Source of the DNA: Pseudomonas fluorescens
GTDB taxonomy: Bacteria; Pseudomonadota; Gammaproteobacteria; Pseudomonadales; Pseudomonadaceae
NCBI RefSeq assembly: GCF_001307275.1
Contig: NZ_CP012831.1
Span: 186,001 to 250,000, forward strand
Length of the DNA: 64,000 bases
Direction of reading: 5' to 3'
Under the pieces are notes generated by a model. The model did no database searches, was not told where the DNA came from, and saw only the letters and a list, made by a program, of their open reading frames with translations. Below are positions 8,104 through 17,900 of this stretch, in pieces; the first letter of the stretch is position 1; every line of letters starts with the position of its first letter. A program made the translations under genes and the position numbers.

Positions 8104-9552
8104 TTAAATCTGGCTTTCAATGGGTTTGAGCTGGTCAAATTTCTGCGTGAACGACGACTGAACCTTTGCCCGGGTTGGCTGCTCAATGGCGAGCATTTCG
8201 CTCAACATCTGCTCCTGAACCCTCAAGCGGTCCTCGTCACGCTCTGTGCTAAAATCTGGAAAACCCTGTTCTTCCAGCACGACGTCATCGTTGAAATAGT
8301 CAGGACGAGGTTTATCAGCCGGTCGAACCATTTGGTTCTCATACCGATATGCCTGCGTCAGGGCCAATATGGTGTTGTCAGCCAATACGAGGTGCTCCGT
8401 CACCTTTTTCTCGGCGACAGACTTCTCATTCATGTTGGATTTGAAGCGTTTGATGGCCTGCTTGGCTTTTTTAACGTTCTCGTCGATTTGCGCGAGCGTC
8501 GTCTGTTTTTCCAGTTCTAGCTCCTCACGCAGGCGGTCGATAACCTCGACCATGCTCTGATAAGAATCAACGTACGCCCCATAGACCTTCGAATACCCCG
8601 GGTAGCGATCTTGCCAGGCGTATCCATGGTGCAATGCGAGCAAGCCAAAAATGACAGTCACAACAAACAGACCAATGCTTTCAAAGTCGCTGAAAGGCGA
8701 CACCAACGAACTGGCGCTTTCCCAAACCAGTTGCAGCTGATTGGCAGTTTCGTCATCAATCTGAGGCATCACATGGCGGCAGTAAGCCACGAAGCAACCA
8801 ACCAAAAGTGTCCAAGTAACACCGAATAATCCGCAAACCCATCCGAGGGTTTTGCGACCGCTGTTCACATGGTTTTTGTTAGTAAAGAGACGACCAACGA
8901 AAAAGCATCCAACGATGTTAGCGACCGCTAACAGCCCTGCCAGCATCAGACCGGCTAGCAGTCCGCCCTGCATTCCTCCTGCGAAGAAGATCGAGTTCGC
9001 GAATGCTTCCAGCGCGCAACACAACACGAGCACGCCAACCTTTGTCGCATGATCGGTCCAGCCTGCCAGCTTCGCAGGTGTGTCAGGCAGCTTGTTCTCA
9101 GATCTGAAGCGATCGAGGATTTCCTTTTGGGCCCGAGTCGTACGCGCTTCATCCTGAAGTTCAGCGTCTGCCTGGGAGAGAATAGAGTCGGCTTTTCGTA
9201 CGAACTCCTCACCGAGTTGCACGGTATGGTTCGTCTCTTGAGTCAGGTCGATGCTGTCCAGACGGGCTTGGATTTGCTTGAGCCAACGCTCGCCGCTTTT
9301 GAAAGTGGCTGCGCGAAGCTTCCCCACGGTACCCATAATCTGGAGTTCAGTTTCCGTCAGACGAGTATCTCTAGCATCAGGGATACCCGACGCACCATGA
9401 GCACGAGCGTTCTCCAGGACTCTGAGGTCAGCTTTGATCTTTTCAGGATCAATTTTAGGAAAGCTTCCTTCTTCGTCGGTCTCGACCCTTTCCCCAAACA
9501 AAAATGCCTTAAGCGCCGCCAACAGCTTCCTTAGAAACGACATCACTAACAT
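8104..9552 (-). CDS. four-TM membrane protein flanked by coiled coils
   Basis: 482 aa, first gene of the membrane cassette. An acidic N-terminal helical region (to about 170) is followed by four membrane helices: two in the Gly/Ala-rich stretch 172-228, one near 240-262 and one near 290-310. A long coiled coil (about 325-400) and an acidic tail follow. Two starts are possible, ATG 9552 and ATG 9543 (MSFLRK); neither has a strong ribosome site. I do not recognise the family. Its operon mates suggest that it joins a membrane assembly. Confidence 0.6.
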   Translation of the reverse strand: MLVMSFLRKLLAALKAFLFGERVETDEEGSFPKIDPEKIKADLRVLENARAHGASGIPDARDTRLTETELQIMGTVGKLRAATFKSGERWLKQIQARLDSIDLTQETNHTVQLGEEFVRKADSILSQADAELQDEARTTRAQKEILDRFRSENKLPDTPAKLAGWTDHATKVGVLVLCCALEAFANSIFFAGGMQGGLLAGLMLAGLLAVANIVGCFFVGRLFTNKNHVNSGRKTLGWVCGLFGVTWTLLVGCFVAYCRHVMPQIDDETANQLQLVWESASSLVSPFSDFESIGLFVVTVIFGLLALHHGYAWQDRYPGYSKVYGAYVDSYQSMVEVIDRLREELELEKQTTLAQIDENVKKAKQAIKRFKSNMNEKSVAEKKVTEHLVLADNTILALTQAYRYENQMVRPADKPRPDYFNDDVVLEEQGFPDFSTERDEDRLRVQEQMLSEMLAIEQPTRAKVQSSFTQKFDQLKPIESQI

Positions 9553-9816
9553 CCATAAGTCTTTGTTTTAAATGGCTCACTAACTCGAAACGCAACAGCT
9601 TCCTGCTTCACGGAGCCAAAAACTGGAGTGATGGAATTATCTGTATAGCCGACTTGGTTGACGGGCGACACGCGACCATGGGCGAATGGCCATCAAATGT
9701 AACGGGATGATGACGCTCGTCGGGATTCTTAGCAAGATGTGCATTGCGTAGTTCGACAGTAGGAGTGGTGAACTGCAATTCAGAGACTGGATGCTGGAGA
9801 TGGAGCTCCTTCACAT

Positions 9817-9966
9817 GTTGGTGCTGACACGTTTTCCACCCTGGCTACCGGAATTCATTGACCACCCTCCACCCAAAAAGTGATGACATTGCGGGCGATT
9901 TTAGAGACAGCATGCGAACCACCCAAAATAAGGAGCCGGGTCATAATCGCAGCAGTGTCAGCAAGC
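9817..9966. mobile_element. MITE-like element, copy 2 (diverged)
   Basis: About 150 bp, similar along its length and in the same orientation to the element at 4464-4611. Its terminal inverted repeat is worn down to nine perfect bases (tgctgacac 9822-9830; gtgtcagca 9955-9963). It lies upstream of the membrane cassette, so the two copies bracket that operon. The rest of the gap 9553-10096 holds no convincing gene; it must contain the cassette promoter. Confidence 0.6.
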
Positions 9967-9971
9967 AGTCA

Positions 9972-9999
9972 TTGACCAACGTAAAATACGCGCTATATT
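9972..9999 (+). promoter_or_regulatory. sigma70-type promoter for the 44-aa gene
   Basis: TTGACC (9972-9977) and TATATT (9994-9999) are separated by 16 bases, close to consensus. They point right toward the AGGAG-led small gene at 10097, giving a leader of about 90 bases. The promoter begins just outside the MITE-like element. Confidence 0.6.
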
Positions 10000-10096
10000 G
10001 TGCCAGTAACGAAAACAAACCACTACATGATGTGTTTTTTGTAGAAATCGACTTAACGATTATATGTAAAAAACCCGCACTCGTAGGAGATTTACG

Positions 10097-10231
10097 ATGA
10101 CCGATCGACGCCCTATCAACAAAGATGTAAACGTTCCGAAGCCCGGCGGCGGCCAACAGCCTCGCTCTCGAAATCAAGACGGTCAAATTCGAGACAAACG
10201 GAGTGACGCCGGTAAGCCTCGGAGCAAATAA
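10097..10231 (+). CDS. 44-aa basic, disordered small protein
   Basis: ATG at 10097, preceded by AGGAG at 10085-10089 (seven-base spacing) and by a good promoter at 9972-9999. The product is rich in Lys/Arg, Gly, Pro, Asn and Gln ('KPGGGQQPRSRNQDGQIRD') and has no hydrophobic core, so it should be unstructured. It is the only clear plus-strand gene in the island and is divergent from the membrane cassette. Function is unknown; a nucleic-acid-binding or regulatory peptide is conceivable. Support is the strong expression signals. Confidence 0.6.
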   Translation: MTDRRPINKDVNVPKPGGGQQPRSRNQDGQIRDKRSDAGKPRSK

Positions 10232-10298
10232 ATGCATGCTGAACTGCGTCGCCTGGTATCCATGAAGTTACTTGGCGATGCAATGCCATGAAACCACG

Positions 10299-10688
10299 TC
10301 AATGTGACTTGGATTGAACCTTCCCGTTCACCAAGGTCACCATCATGTATACGTAAAGCTCCGTCCCCCACGTATAGACCTGCACGTTGCCGCCGCTGGC
10401 GGCCTCCTTACCGGGAATCTTGACGATGTCCAGCACCTGCTCGTAGGTCATACCAGGCTTAATTGCAGCGTATTGTTGATCACTGATATTGGGACGCTGG
10501 GCTCTTATCGTTTCAAGATCGGGAAAGCCAGATTGATAGTTGACGTTATTGCCATTGCCAGAAATAACCGGACTGTTGTTACCGCTGGAGCTGTGCGAAA
10601 CCGCCGGGGTGGGTAGGACAAGCGCCGCCACTGATGCCACAGCTCCCAATATGCCTGTGTACAAGCCAATTTGTTTCATGTATGCCAT
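10299..10688 (-). CDS. small exported protein with BamE/SmpA-like domain
   Basis: 129 aa. An N-terminal hydrophobic segment (about residues 6-27) acts as signal or anchor. A Ser/Gly/Asn-rich linker follows ('SGNNSPVISGNGNNVNY'). The C-terminal 60 residues have the SmpA/BamE-like layout: 'IKPGMTYEQVLDIV' helix, then a 'VYTWG...VTLVNGKVQSK' strand pair. Proteins of this fold bind partners in the periplasm or at the outer membrane. It lies downstream of the coiled-coil gene on the same strand, 28 bases apart. No lipobox is seen. Fold assignment is from pattern only. Confidence 0.55.
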   Translation of the reverse strand: MAYMKQIGLYTGILGAVASVAALVLPTPAVSHSSSGNNSPVISGNGNNVNYQSGFPDLETIRAQRPNISDQQYAAIKPGMTYEQVLDIVKIPGKEAASGGNVQVYTWGTELYVYMMVTLVNGKVQSKSH

Positions 10689-10716
10689 GTCATTCTCGGA
10701 ATCTTGGATAATTCAG

Positions 10717-11721
10717 TTATACGGTCACGGCGAAGCGGTGAGCATCAAGGGCGGCAACAGCCGAGAATCCAACGCCCTTCTTGAAGCCCATGTTATGGAC
10801 GAAATTCTTCATCGCATCAGACGGGTCGATGGTTTCGAGGTTAAGTCCGTCAACAGTTGGCCTAGAGAACGCAACACTCAAAATTGGTTGTTCCTCCATA
10901 TGACCTGTCGAGCTGTTGAGCACATTGTCAAGAGCGGTGACGATGACTAGGTCATCCGGCAGAATTGCCAACAACTCTCGACCTACTCGCAGCGCGCAGC
11001 TGCACACATAGTCCTGATGAAGTTCGTTGAACCGCCCAGTAGGCATAGCTTTGGTCGAGAGCTTGCCGCTTTTGAGTAGAGATTTGATTTCGGTCGGAAT
11101 CACGTCAGAGCCATGGATAGCGACTTTGGCTTCTAAGACACCACCTTCATGAACAATCATCTGAATAGCTGAGCCGAGGTGTGATATTTCTGCAAACGAC
11201 TCGAAAGCCTCGATGGCATCTAGCTTGGCCTGACGATCACCATCAAGGATACGGATCGCAATGTCCCTCTCCTCTGCCCACTCGGTATGGGCAGTTTTCC
11301 ATTCATCAAACTGAGCCTGATATTGCCTTTCATCTTCCGCCTGTGCGGTGCCAATCTTGGCGATCAGAGCTGCGCGCTGACGAGCCTCTAGCTTGAAGAG
11401 CCGAGCCCAGAAATTGGGGCGATATGTAGCAGCCGCGTACGTGGCCTCTTGCTCAAGTGTGCCGCTCTTAAGGGGCTGTCTAGGTTCGGGGTTGGAGAGA
11501 AGCCGCTTCCATTTCACAGGCTCGGCACACTCCTTGTGCATCGAAAGGAGGATATCTACGTGATTTTCGTACACCTCAACTTCATACGCCGCTTGTTCCA
11601 GCGCTTCCATCTTTGCGTACTCTTTCTGTCGCTTTTCAAGCTCACGCTGACGGCGATGAGCGTTGCGCTCTGATCGCCGCGCAGACGCTTGCAGCGAACG
11701 TACAGTCCCTTTCCAACCCAT
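10717..11721 (-). CDS. 334-aa coiled-coil hypothetical protein
   Basis: Starts MGWKGTVRSLQASARR; the ATG at 11721 has GGAGAG five bases upstream, better placed than the GTG one codon earlier. Residues 1-60 and 120-180 are Arg/Glu/Gln-rich coiled coil. The C-terminal 150 residues are a mixed domain containing 'LLAILPDDLVIVTALDNVL' and end in a Gly/Ala-rich tail. I recall similar 'MGWKGTVRSL' proteins in bacteria without a known role. It lies about 200 bases downstream of the giant helicase and on the same strand, so it may be its partner. Confidence 0.6.
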   Translation of the reverse strand: MGWKGTVRSLQASARRSERNAHRRQRELEKRQKEYAKMEALEQAAYEVEVYENHVDILLSMHKECAEPVKWKRLLSNPEPRQPLKSGTLEQEATYAAATYRPNFWARLFKLEARQRAALIAKIGTAQAEDERQYQAQFDEWKTAHTEWAEERDIAIRILDGDRQAKLDAIEAFESFAEISHLGSAIQMIVHEGGVLEAKVAIHGSDVIPTEIKSLLKSGKLSTKAMPTGRFNELHQDYVCSCALRVGRELLAILPDDLVIVTALDNVLNSSTGHMEEQPILSVAFSRPTVDGLNLETIDPSDAMKNFVHNMGFKKGVGFSAVAALDAHRFAVTV

Positions 11722-11924
11722 CACGACTCTCCATACCGTTCATATGATGGCACATTAACATAACTCGTGGCGTTGCCTGAATCACCTGAGCATTTGGAAC
11801 CGAAATGTCAGTTAACCCAGAAAGAACGCATTTGTACTCCACGCTTCCCAGAGCAAAGACACGGCCAGTTATCCAGAAGTAAGGGGACCTTCATGACAAC
11901 CTTCACAGCCCCCTTGTTTCTCGT

Positions 11925-14900
11925 TTACTCCGTCGTTTGACGTATGGCCTTCTCAATTCGCTGACGTCCCGCATGAGCAAGCTTGCTTACTCCAACTTCC
12001 TTCGCGACCGCGTATATCAAGGATTCCCCTTCGTGTCCCCGCTGCACCATCTCATCAACCAAAGCACGTAGTTCTGGCAGGCAGATTTCAGATAGTCCTC
12101 TCGTGGTGTCTTCGTCGCCGGGCTTACGGAAGACGACACTGGCGTCCGACTCGATATGAGTAGGCCAGAAAAAGACTCCTGTCTGCTCCTCTTCATGTGA
12201 GCGAAATCGCGCCCGGGCAATTTGGTCAACGCGATCACGTATCCGTGAGCCGGTTCGTACCCAGCCATGAGCACGGGCAATGCGCCTTGCAAGCGCCGTG
12301 TCCAGAACCGGTCCCTCTTCCGCCACGACATGAGCAATCATCTGCTCCAACGTTTCCGTGTAACTCGCCTCAAAGAACTGATCTGGATCGACCAACCCTA
12401 CCGCCTGACGAGGGTCGGATTCTTTATAAATCAAATATTCAAGGGGACGAGCAAAAGCCAGGACATCCTCGTCTGGCTTGATAGATGCAGCCTTGGCGTA
12501 CTTAAAATCAGGGAGTGCACCTGAGGGATCATTGGATTCGCCCGCACTATCCACTGTGGCGACCACAGCAACCTGACTTACTACCTCAATGACCTCAGCC
12601 ATCGCTGCGTCGATTTTCAGTCGCTCTGCCTCTTGAGCGGCATCGATGACAGCCTGCTTGGCTCGGGATTCAGCAAGGAGTTCGTTCAGACGTAGATGTA
12701 CCTTTTCGGCAGTTCCAATTGCATCAACCCACCAGTCTGTCGACCATATCCTAACGATCTCCCAACCAAGTCCACGCAGTACAAACTCACGGAGCTTGTC
12801 ACGATCACGAGCGGTCGCACTGCGGTGATAGGTAGCACCGTCGCATTCAATCCCGGCAAGGTACCGTCCAGGTGTGTCAGGGTGAACAACCCCAAGGTCT
12901 ATTCGAAAGGAGGAAACGCCAATCTGGGTAAATATCTGCCATCCCTTTTTAGCCAAGGCCGCTGCAACTGCCTCTTCGAATGGGCTGTCAAAACTACCCA
13001 CGCTACCAAAGTCAGCCTCTGCGAGAGCCCGTGGGCCACGCTCTGCAAACTCCAAGAAGTGCTTTAGATCTCGAACCCCGATCGCTTGCGTACGAGCTAG
13101 ATCAATATGCTCTGGGCGCAAGGTCGAAAACACCACAAGCTCCTGGCGAGCACGGGTTATTGCCACGTTCAGTCGACGCTCACCACCAGGGCGGTTCATC
13201 GGACCGAAGTTCATGGACAGCACACCGGCAGCGTCTTTTCCATAGGTGGTCGAGAAATAGATGATGTCTCGCTCATCGCCTTGAACGCTCTCAAGGTTCT
13301 TGACGAACACAGGCTCCAGCTCGGACTCAGCGAAATACGAATCGAGTGATGGGTCTTTCCGGCAAGCCTCATCCAGCATGTCCATGATGAGCTTCTGTTG
13401 CTCGCCGTTAAAGGTTACGACCCCCACGGTCCGCCTGCTTTCGCGGAAGGCCGGAGACTGGAGGCGAGCAACCAAATCAGCAACTAAATATCTTGCTTCA
13501 ATTAAGTTTGTTCGCGACCCGCCCTTGTCATATATACCCGGGACAGGGCATAACCGTACTGCTTTGTCGGCCGTAAACGGTGATGGGAAGGTCACCAGCT
13601 TCGACTGGTAGTATCGCTGGTTCGAGAAAGCGATCAGACTCTCGTGGCGGCTACGGTAGTGCCAGCTCAGGTTACGCATCGGCAGGTTGGCACTGATGCA
13701 CTCGTCCAGAATACTCTCGAGATCAGCCTCTACATCCTCATCTTCAGCGGTCGACTCAGCTCGGTTAAAAAACGAAGTTGGAGGGAGCTGTTTGGGGTCG
13801 CCCACCATCACCACCTGCTTCCCTCGAGCCATGGCGCCGATGGCATCCCAGACAGGTATTTGAGATGCCTCATCGAAGATAACGAGATCGAACGGTGTTG
13901 AAGCAGGCGGCAGATACTGAGCAATGGAGAGAGGGCTCATGAGCAAGCATGGAGTCAGCTTGGTTAGCGCTTCTGGCGCACGACTCATCAACTCCCGCAA
14001 TGGAATGTGCTTGGTCTTCTTGCCCATCTCATGGCGCAGGACGCCCCATTCCGAAGAACGACTTACGCTATCCTGGCTTGGTAGGTCGGAACACAGCCGA
14101 GCTCGGAGCCAGTCTTTGGTCAACTCGGTGAACTTGTCATCCAAAGCTCGGAAATCACGAATGCGCTGTTCATGCTCCACGCTGACGAACGTCCGGATCA
14201 CCTCTTCGTTGTCGACCGTCGTATTCAGCCACCAGCGGGCATAATTTACTTCCAATACACGCCGGACTTTTCCAGAGGTGATGGCTCCTGCTTCCATCGC
14301 TTGAACAATTGGCGCCAGACCGACAGCGTAGGCTTCATCGCGAACCTTCCGCCAAGCGCACCATGCCTTGAGGCGCGATTCAGACGAGACGACAGTTTCG
14401 CAGTTTGTCTTGATATCACTTAGCGCCAGGTGAGCAGTTTCGGTGACGCCCATTTCGGTGAAATGACCGACAGCCGTCAGGTGCGCCGCTCGCGCCTGTA
14501 GCAACTCAAGCCTTTCTCGAAGAGCAACACCGGCATTGGCTATAGCAGCCTCCGGTTCAAGTAGTGCGTTACCATCCCCCAGCAAAGTTTGAAGCGGTGC
14601 TTTGTAGGCCGCGACTTGCTCAGGATTGAGTGCTAGCTTCGCCACCGCGGCAGTTATTTCCCCCTGAAACGCTACCGCCCTACGCACGACGTCAACCTTC
14701 GTTTTCAAGTCATTCCAGACGGGAACGATTTCTCGTAGATCGGCCAGATCCACCAACTCTCGCTCAACTGCTGCTCTTTTCTTGAGCAACTCAAAATCAG
14801 CTTTTAACGACGAGCCACAACGCCCCTCCTCTACATGAGGATAGTCGTCGACAAGCCGACCGCGCTCTTCTATGCCTCGTCGTTCCGCCTGGAAGCGCAG

Positions 14901-17900
14901 AGCTGAAGTCAGCACGTCAATATCCGTGGTCAAACCGCTCCAGAGAGAGCTAGTTGCTGAGCTGAGATCAGCCAGCTCATCTAACCCAACATCGAGACGA
15001 GTCAGCGCACGCAGCCGGCGGAGTTCCTCCTTAAGCTCATCGCCTAGCTGGCCCTGCTCAACCAACTGCAAGCCGTCATCGATCCAGGCAGAATTACTTT
15101 TCTGAAGCCGCATAGCCTCTTGCAGCTTGATCGCTGTCGCGAGATGCGTTGCTTCGGATTTAGCGCCTTGCCAAACAGCAACACACTCATGACCTGGCTC
15201 CAGCTCATCGATTGCTCGACGCACCGACCGAATCTCTACCCAAGTAGCGAGATCCTTGCCATTGTCGACTTCACCTGTTGACGTCTGCGTCGGAGCCAAT
15301 AGCCCAGCGATTCGGCGCTTTCCAAACCAAGACTTAGGCCAGAAAGACTCCTCCGCGTCTTTCCACTCGCGCAGCAGGAGATCGATATCAAGTCCTTCAA
15401 TCGCGTCACCGTAGGACGCCGTTAGCTGGTGCTTGAGGTCGTCTATCTGACACAGCAATGTGACAGCTTGCCCGATAACGTCAGTGACACTTTCTGGCCA
15501 AGCTGGGCCTAGATCAACGAAAATAGCGCGGCGTTGCTGCAGCAGATCAATGCCTTGTTTAGCTTCAGCAATTATACGAGAGGGCCAGAGAGCTGAGAGC
15601 CCGGAGTTAGTGTCCCGGTGCTCTTCGACCCAAGTACAACCCTCACTCAGACGCTGAGAAATCGAGCGTGCATCGGGTCGCAGTGCGAAACACCAATCCT
15701 GCCCAGCGGCAGCAGGAAGTGCTCGAGAAAGGATCGATAGCCCCTCAAGCGCTGTTGGGGTGTACTCCGTAACAGGAAGCCCGGACAGCTCAACAAAGCG
15801 ATCAGCAGCTCGCTGAACCTCAAGCACAGCGGGAAGCACGTCACGAGCAGCCTGCACGAATTGTTGCTGCCAATGAGGCGACCACTCTGCTTGGCCTACT
15901 GCGGACAAAGCGTTGTTTGCCAACTGACTGTAACCCACAGCCTGGGCGTTCACTTCAAGGCGATCGCCCAGCTCTCGAAGCTCAAGCATGGCCTTCTGAT
16001 CATGCGTGCCCGGAGATGGCCAACCAAGTGGAGCTACTGTCTCATCAACACCTGATGTCACCGTCCCGATGGCATCGTAGATGGAGTAGCCGTTGCGGTG
16101 CCGGCGATGCAAACGCTCGACATAAATATTGAGGCTGTCACGCAGGGAAGCGAGCCGCTGCGCTTCCACCTCCCATGCGGCAGCGTCTACCTGCCCTTTC
16201 GCTTCCCAAGCCGACTGCAACTGAGCAAGGACATCCGTTTTTCGAGCTTTGCTGGAGTGAAGTTCAAGGCAGAACTCGCCCAGACCGATTTCACGCAAGC
16301 GCCGGTACACGACATCCAGGGCGGCAATTTTCTCAGACACAAACAGCACCCGACGTCCTTGAGCGATCGACTGGGCAATCATGTTGGAAATCGTTTGGCT
16401 TTTACCCGTGCCAGGTGGGCCGATGAGAACGAAGTCTTTGCCCTTGGCTGCTGCCATCACAGCCGCAAGCTGAGATGAATCAGATGGCAGTGGGCAAAAC
16501 ACATCAGTCGGGCCGTAATCACGGTCTAGCGACTCAGCTTCCGGAAACGGGGTATCGGAGATGAACGAATCGCGTGGCGTATCCAGAAGATGCTGAACTA
16601 CAGGACTCTGTCGAAGGTGCCCCGCATTCTCGGCAAGATCCTTCCACATTAGATACTTAGCAAACGAGAACATCGAGAGCACAACGTCCTCGTTAAGCTC
16701 CCAGCCAACGATGTCCTTAATCGCATGACCAACCTTGTTCCAAATGCCTGTTATATCCAGACCGGACTCGTCCCGAGGCAGCTCCTGCTCCAGCGAACCC
16801 AAGCCCAACTCAAAGTCTTGGCGCAGCATCTCGATCAAAGTCGGGTTAAAACGAGGTTCGTCATCGTGCAGCACCATCGTGAATCCGGAGCGGGCGCTCT
16901 TGCGTTCCAACGTAACCGGTACCAACACTAGCGGCGCTTTATATTTCTGGCCGGCTCTATCCTCACGCGTCCAGCTAAGAAAACCGATGGCCAGGAACAG
17001 AGTGTTGGAACCACCTTCCTGCAAAGCAGTACGAGCGCTTCGATACAACTCAGTTAGGCGGGCATCCATTTCGACGGACGTCAGAGCAACGAATATTTCC
17101 CTACGCTTGAGAGCATCTTCAGCATGACGACGACGAACATCCTCTCGCTCACGTTGCTCGTAGAGTGCACGTTCCCGTGGATCTGCTCCATCCATCAGGT
17201 CAGGCCTGGTAAGCAGCTTCAGTACCTGTCCACTTGCTAGAATGTCCTCAAGCGCACCTGGATCAGGAGACTCAAGCTTCAGCGCTCGCTTACCCATTTT
17301 GAAATTGAGTAAGTTATTTCGAAGTGACAGATCCAAAAGCTTACGCTGCCATCGGCCGAGGCGATCTGCTGGGTCGAGCTTGGAGAGATCCTCAACCTGC
17401 ACAATGTTGTCATCGGCGATGCCGAGCCCTTCCTCCACCAGAAGCAGTGGAGATTCGTCAGACTCAGCAACGACAGCACGCGCGATCTGAGCCTCTGAGC
17501 TGGCGAGTGGCTTGATACGTTGCATACGGGCACGACGGATATCCAGCAGCATCTCGAAAGCATTTTCAGCGTCCTCGGCTACCTGTTTTGTACCCATCTC
17601 TACCGCATAAGAGAATGACGGTATTGAGTTGTGGGTAATGAAGGTCGTCTCGAACAACACGAGTTCCTGAAGCTTCACACGCTTACGTACTGCTGTGGCA
17701 TCGTCCACCAGGGCAGTCGTAAACTCTTCTGGCTTAAGCCACAAACCAGCAAAAGCATGACCATGGGTAAATACGATCACAGGGTTAAGACCGATCTGCT
17801 CCAATGCCGCGCAGAAAAGCAGCGTCAGGTCGAGACAAGTAGCCAACCCGGAGTCAGCAATCTGACTGGGGCTTCGAATTTTCTGTCCTGATTGTTCAAA

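Noticed and set aside
9608..9814. 68-codon minus-strand frame upstream of the membrane cassette
   Set aside because: No ribosome site, no recognised motif, and it occupies the region where the cassette promoter must be.
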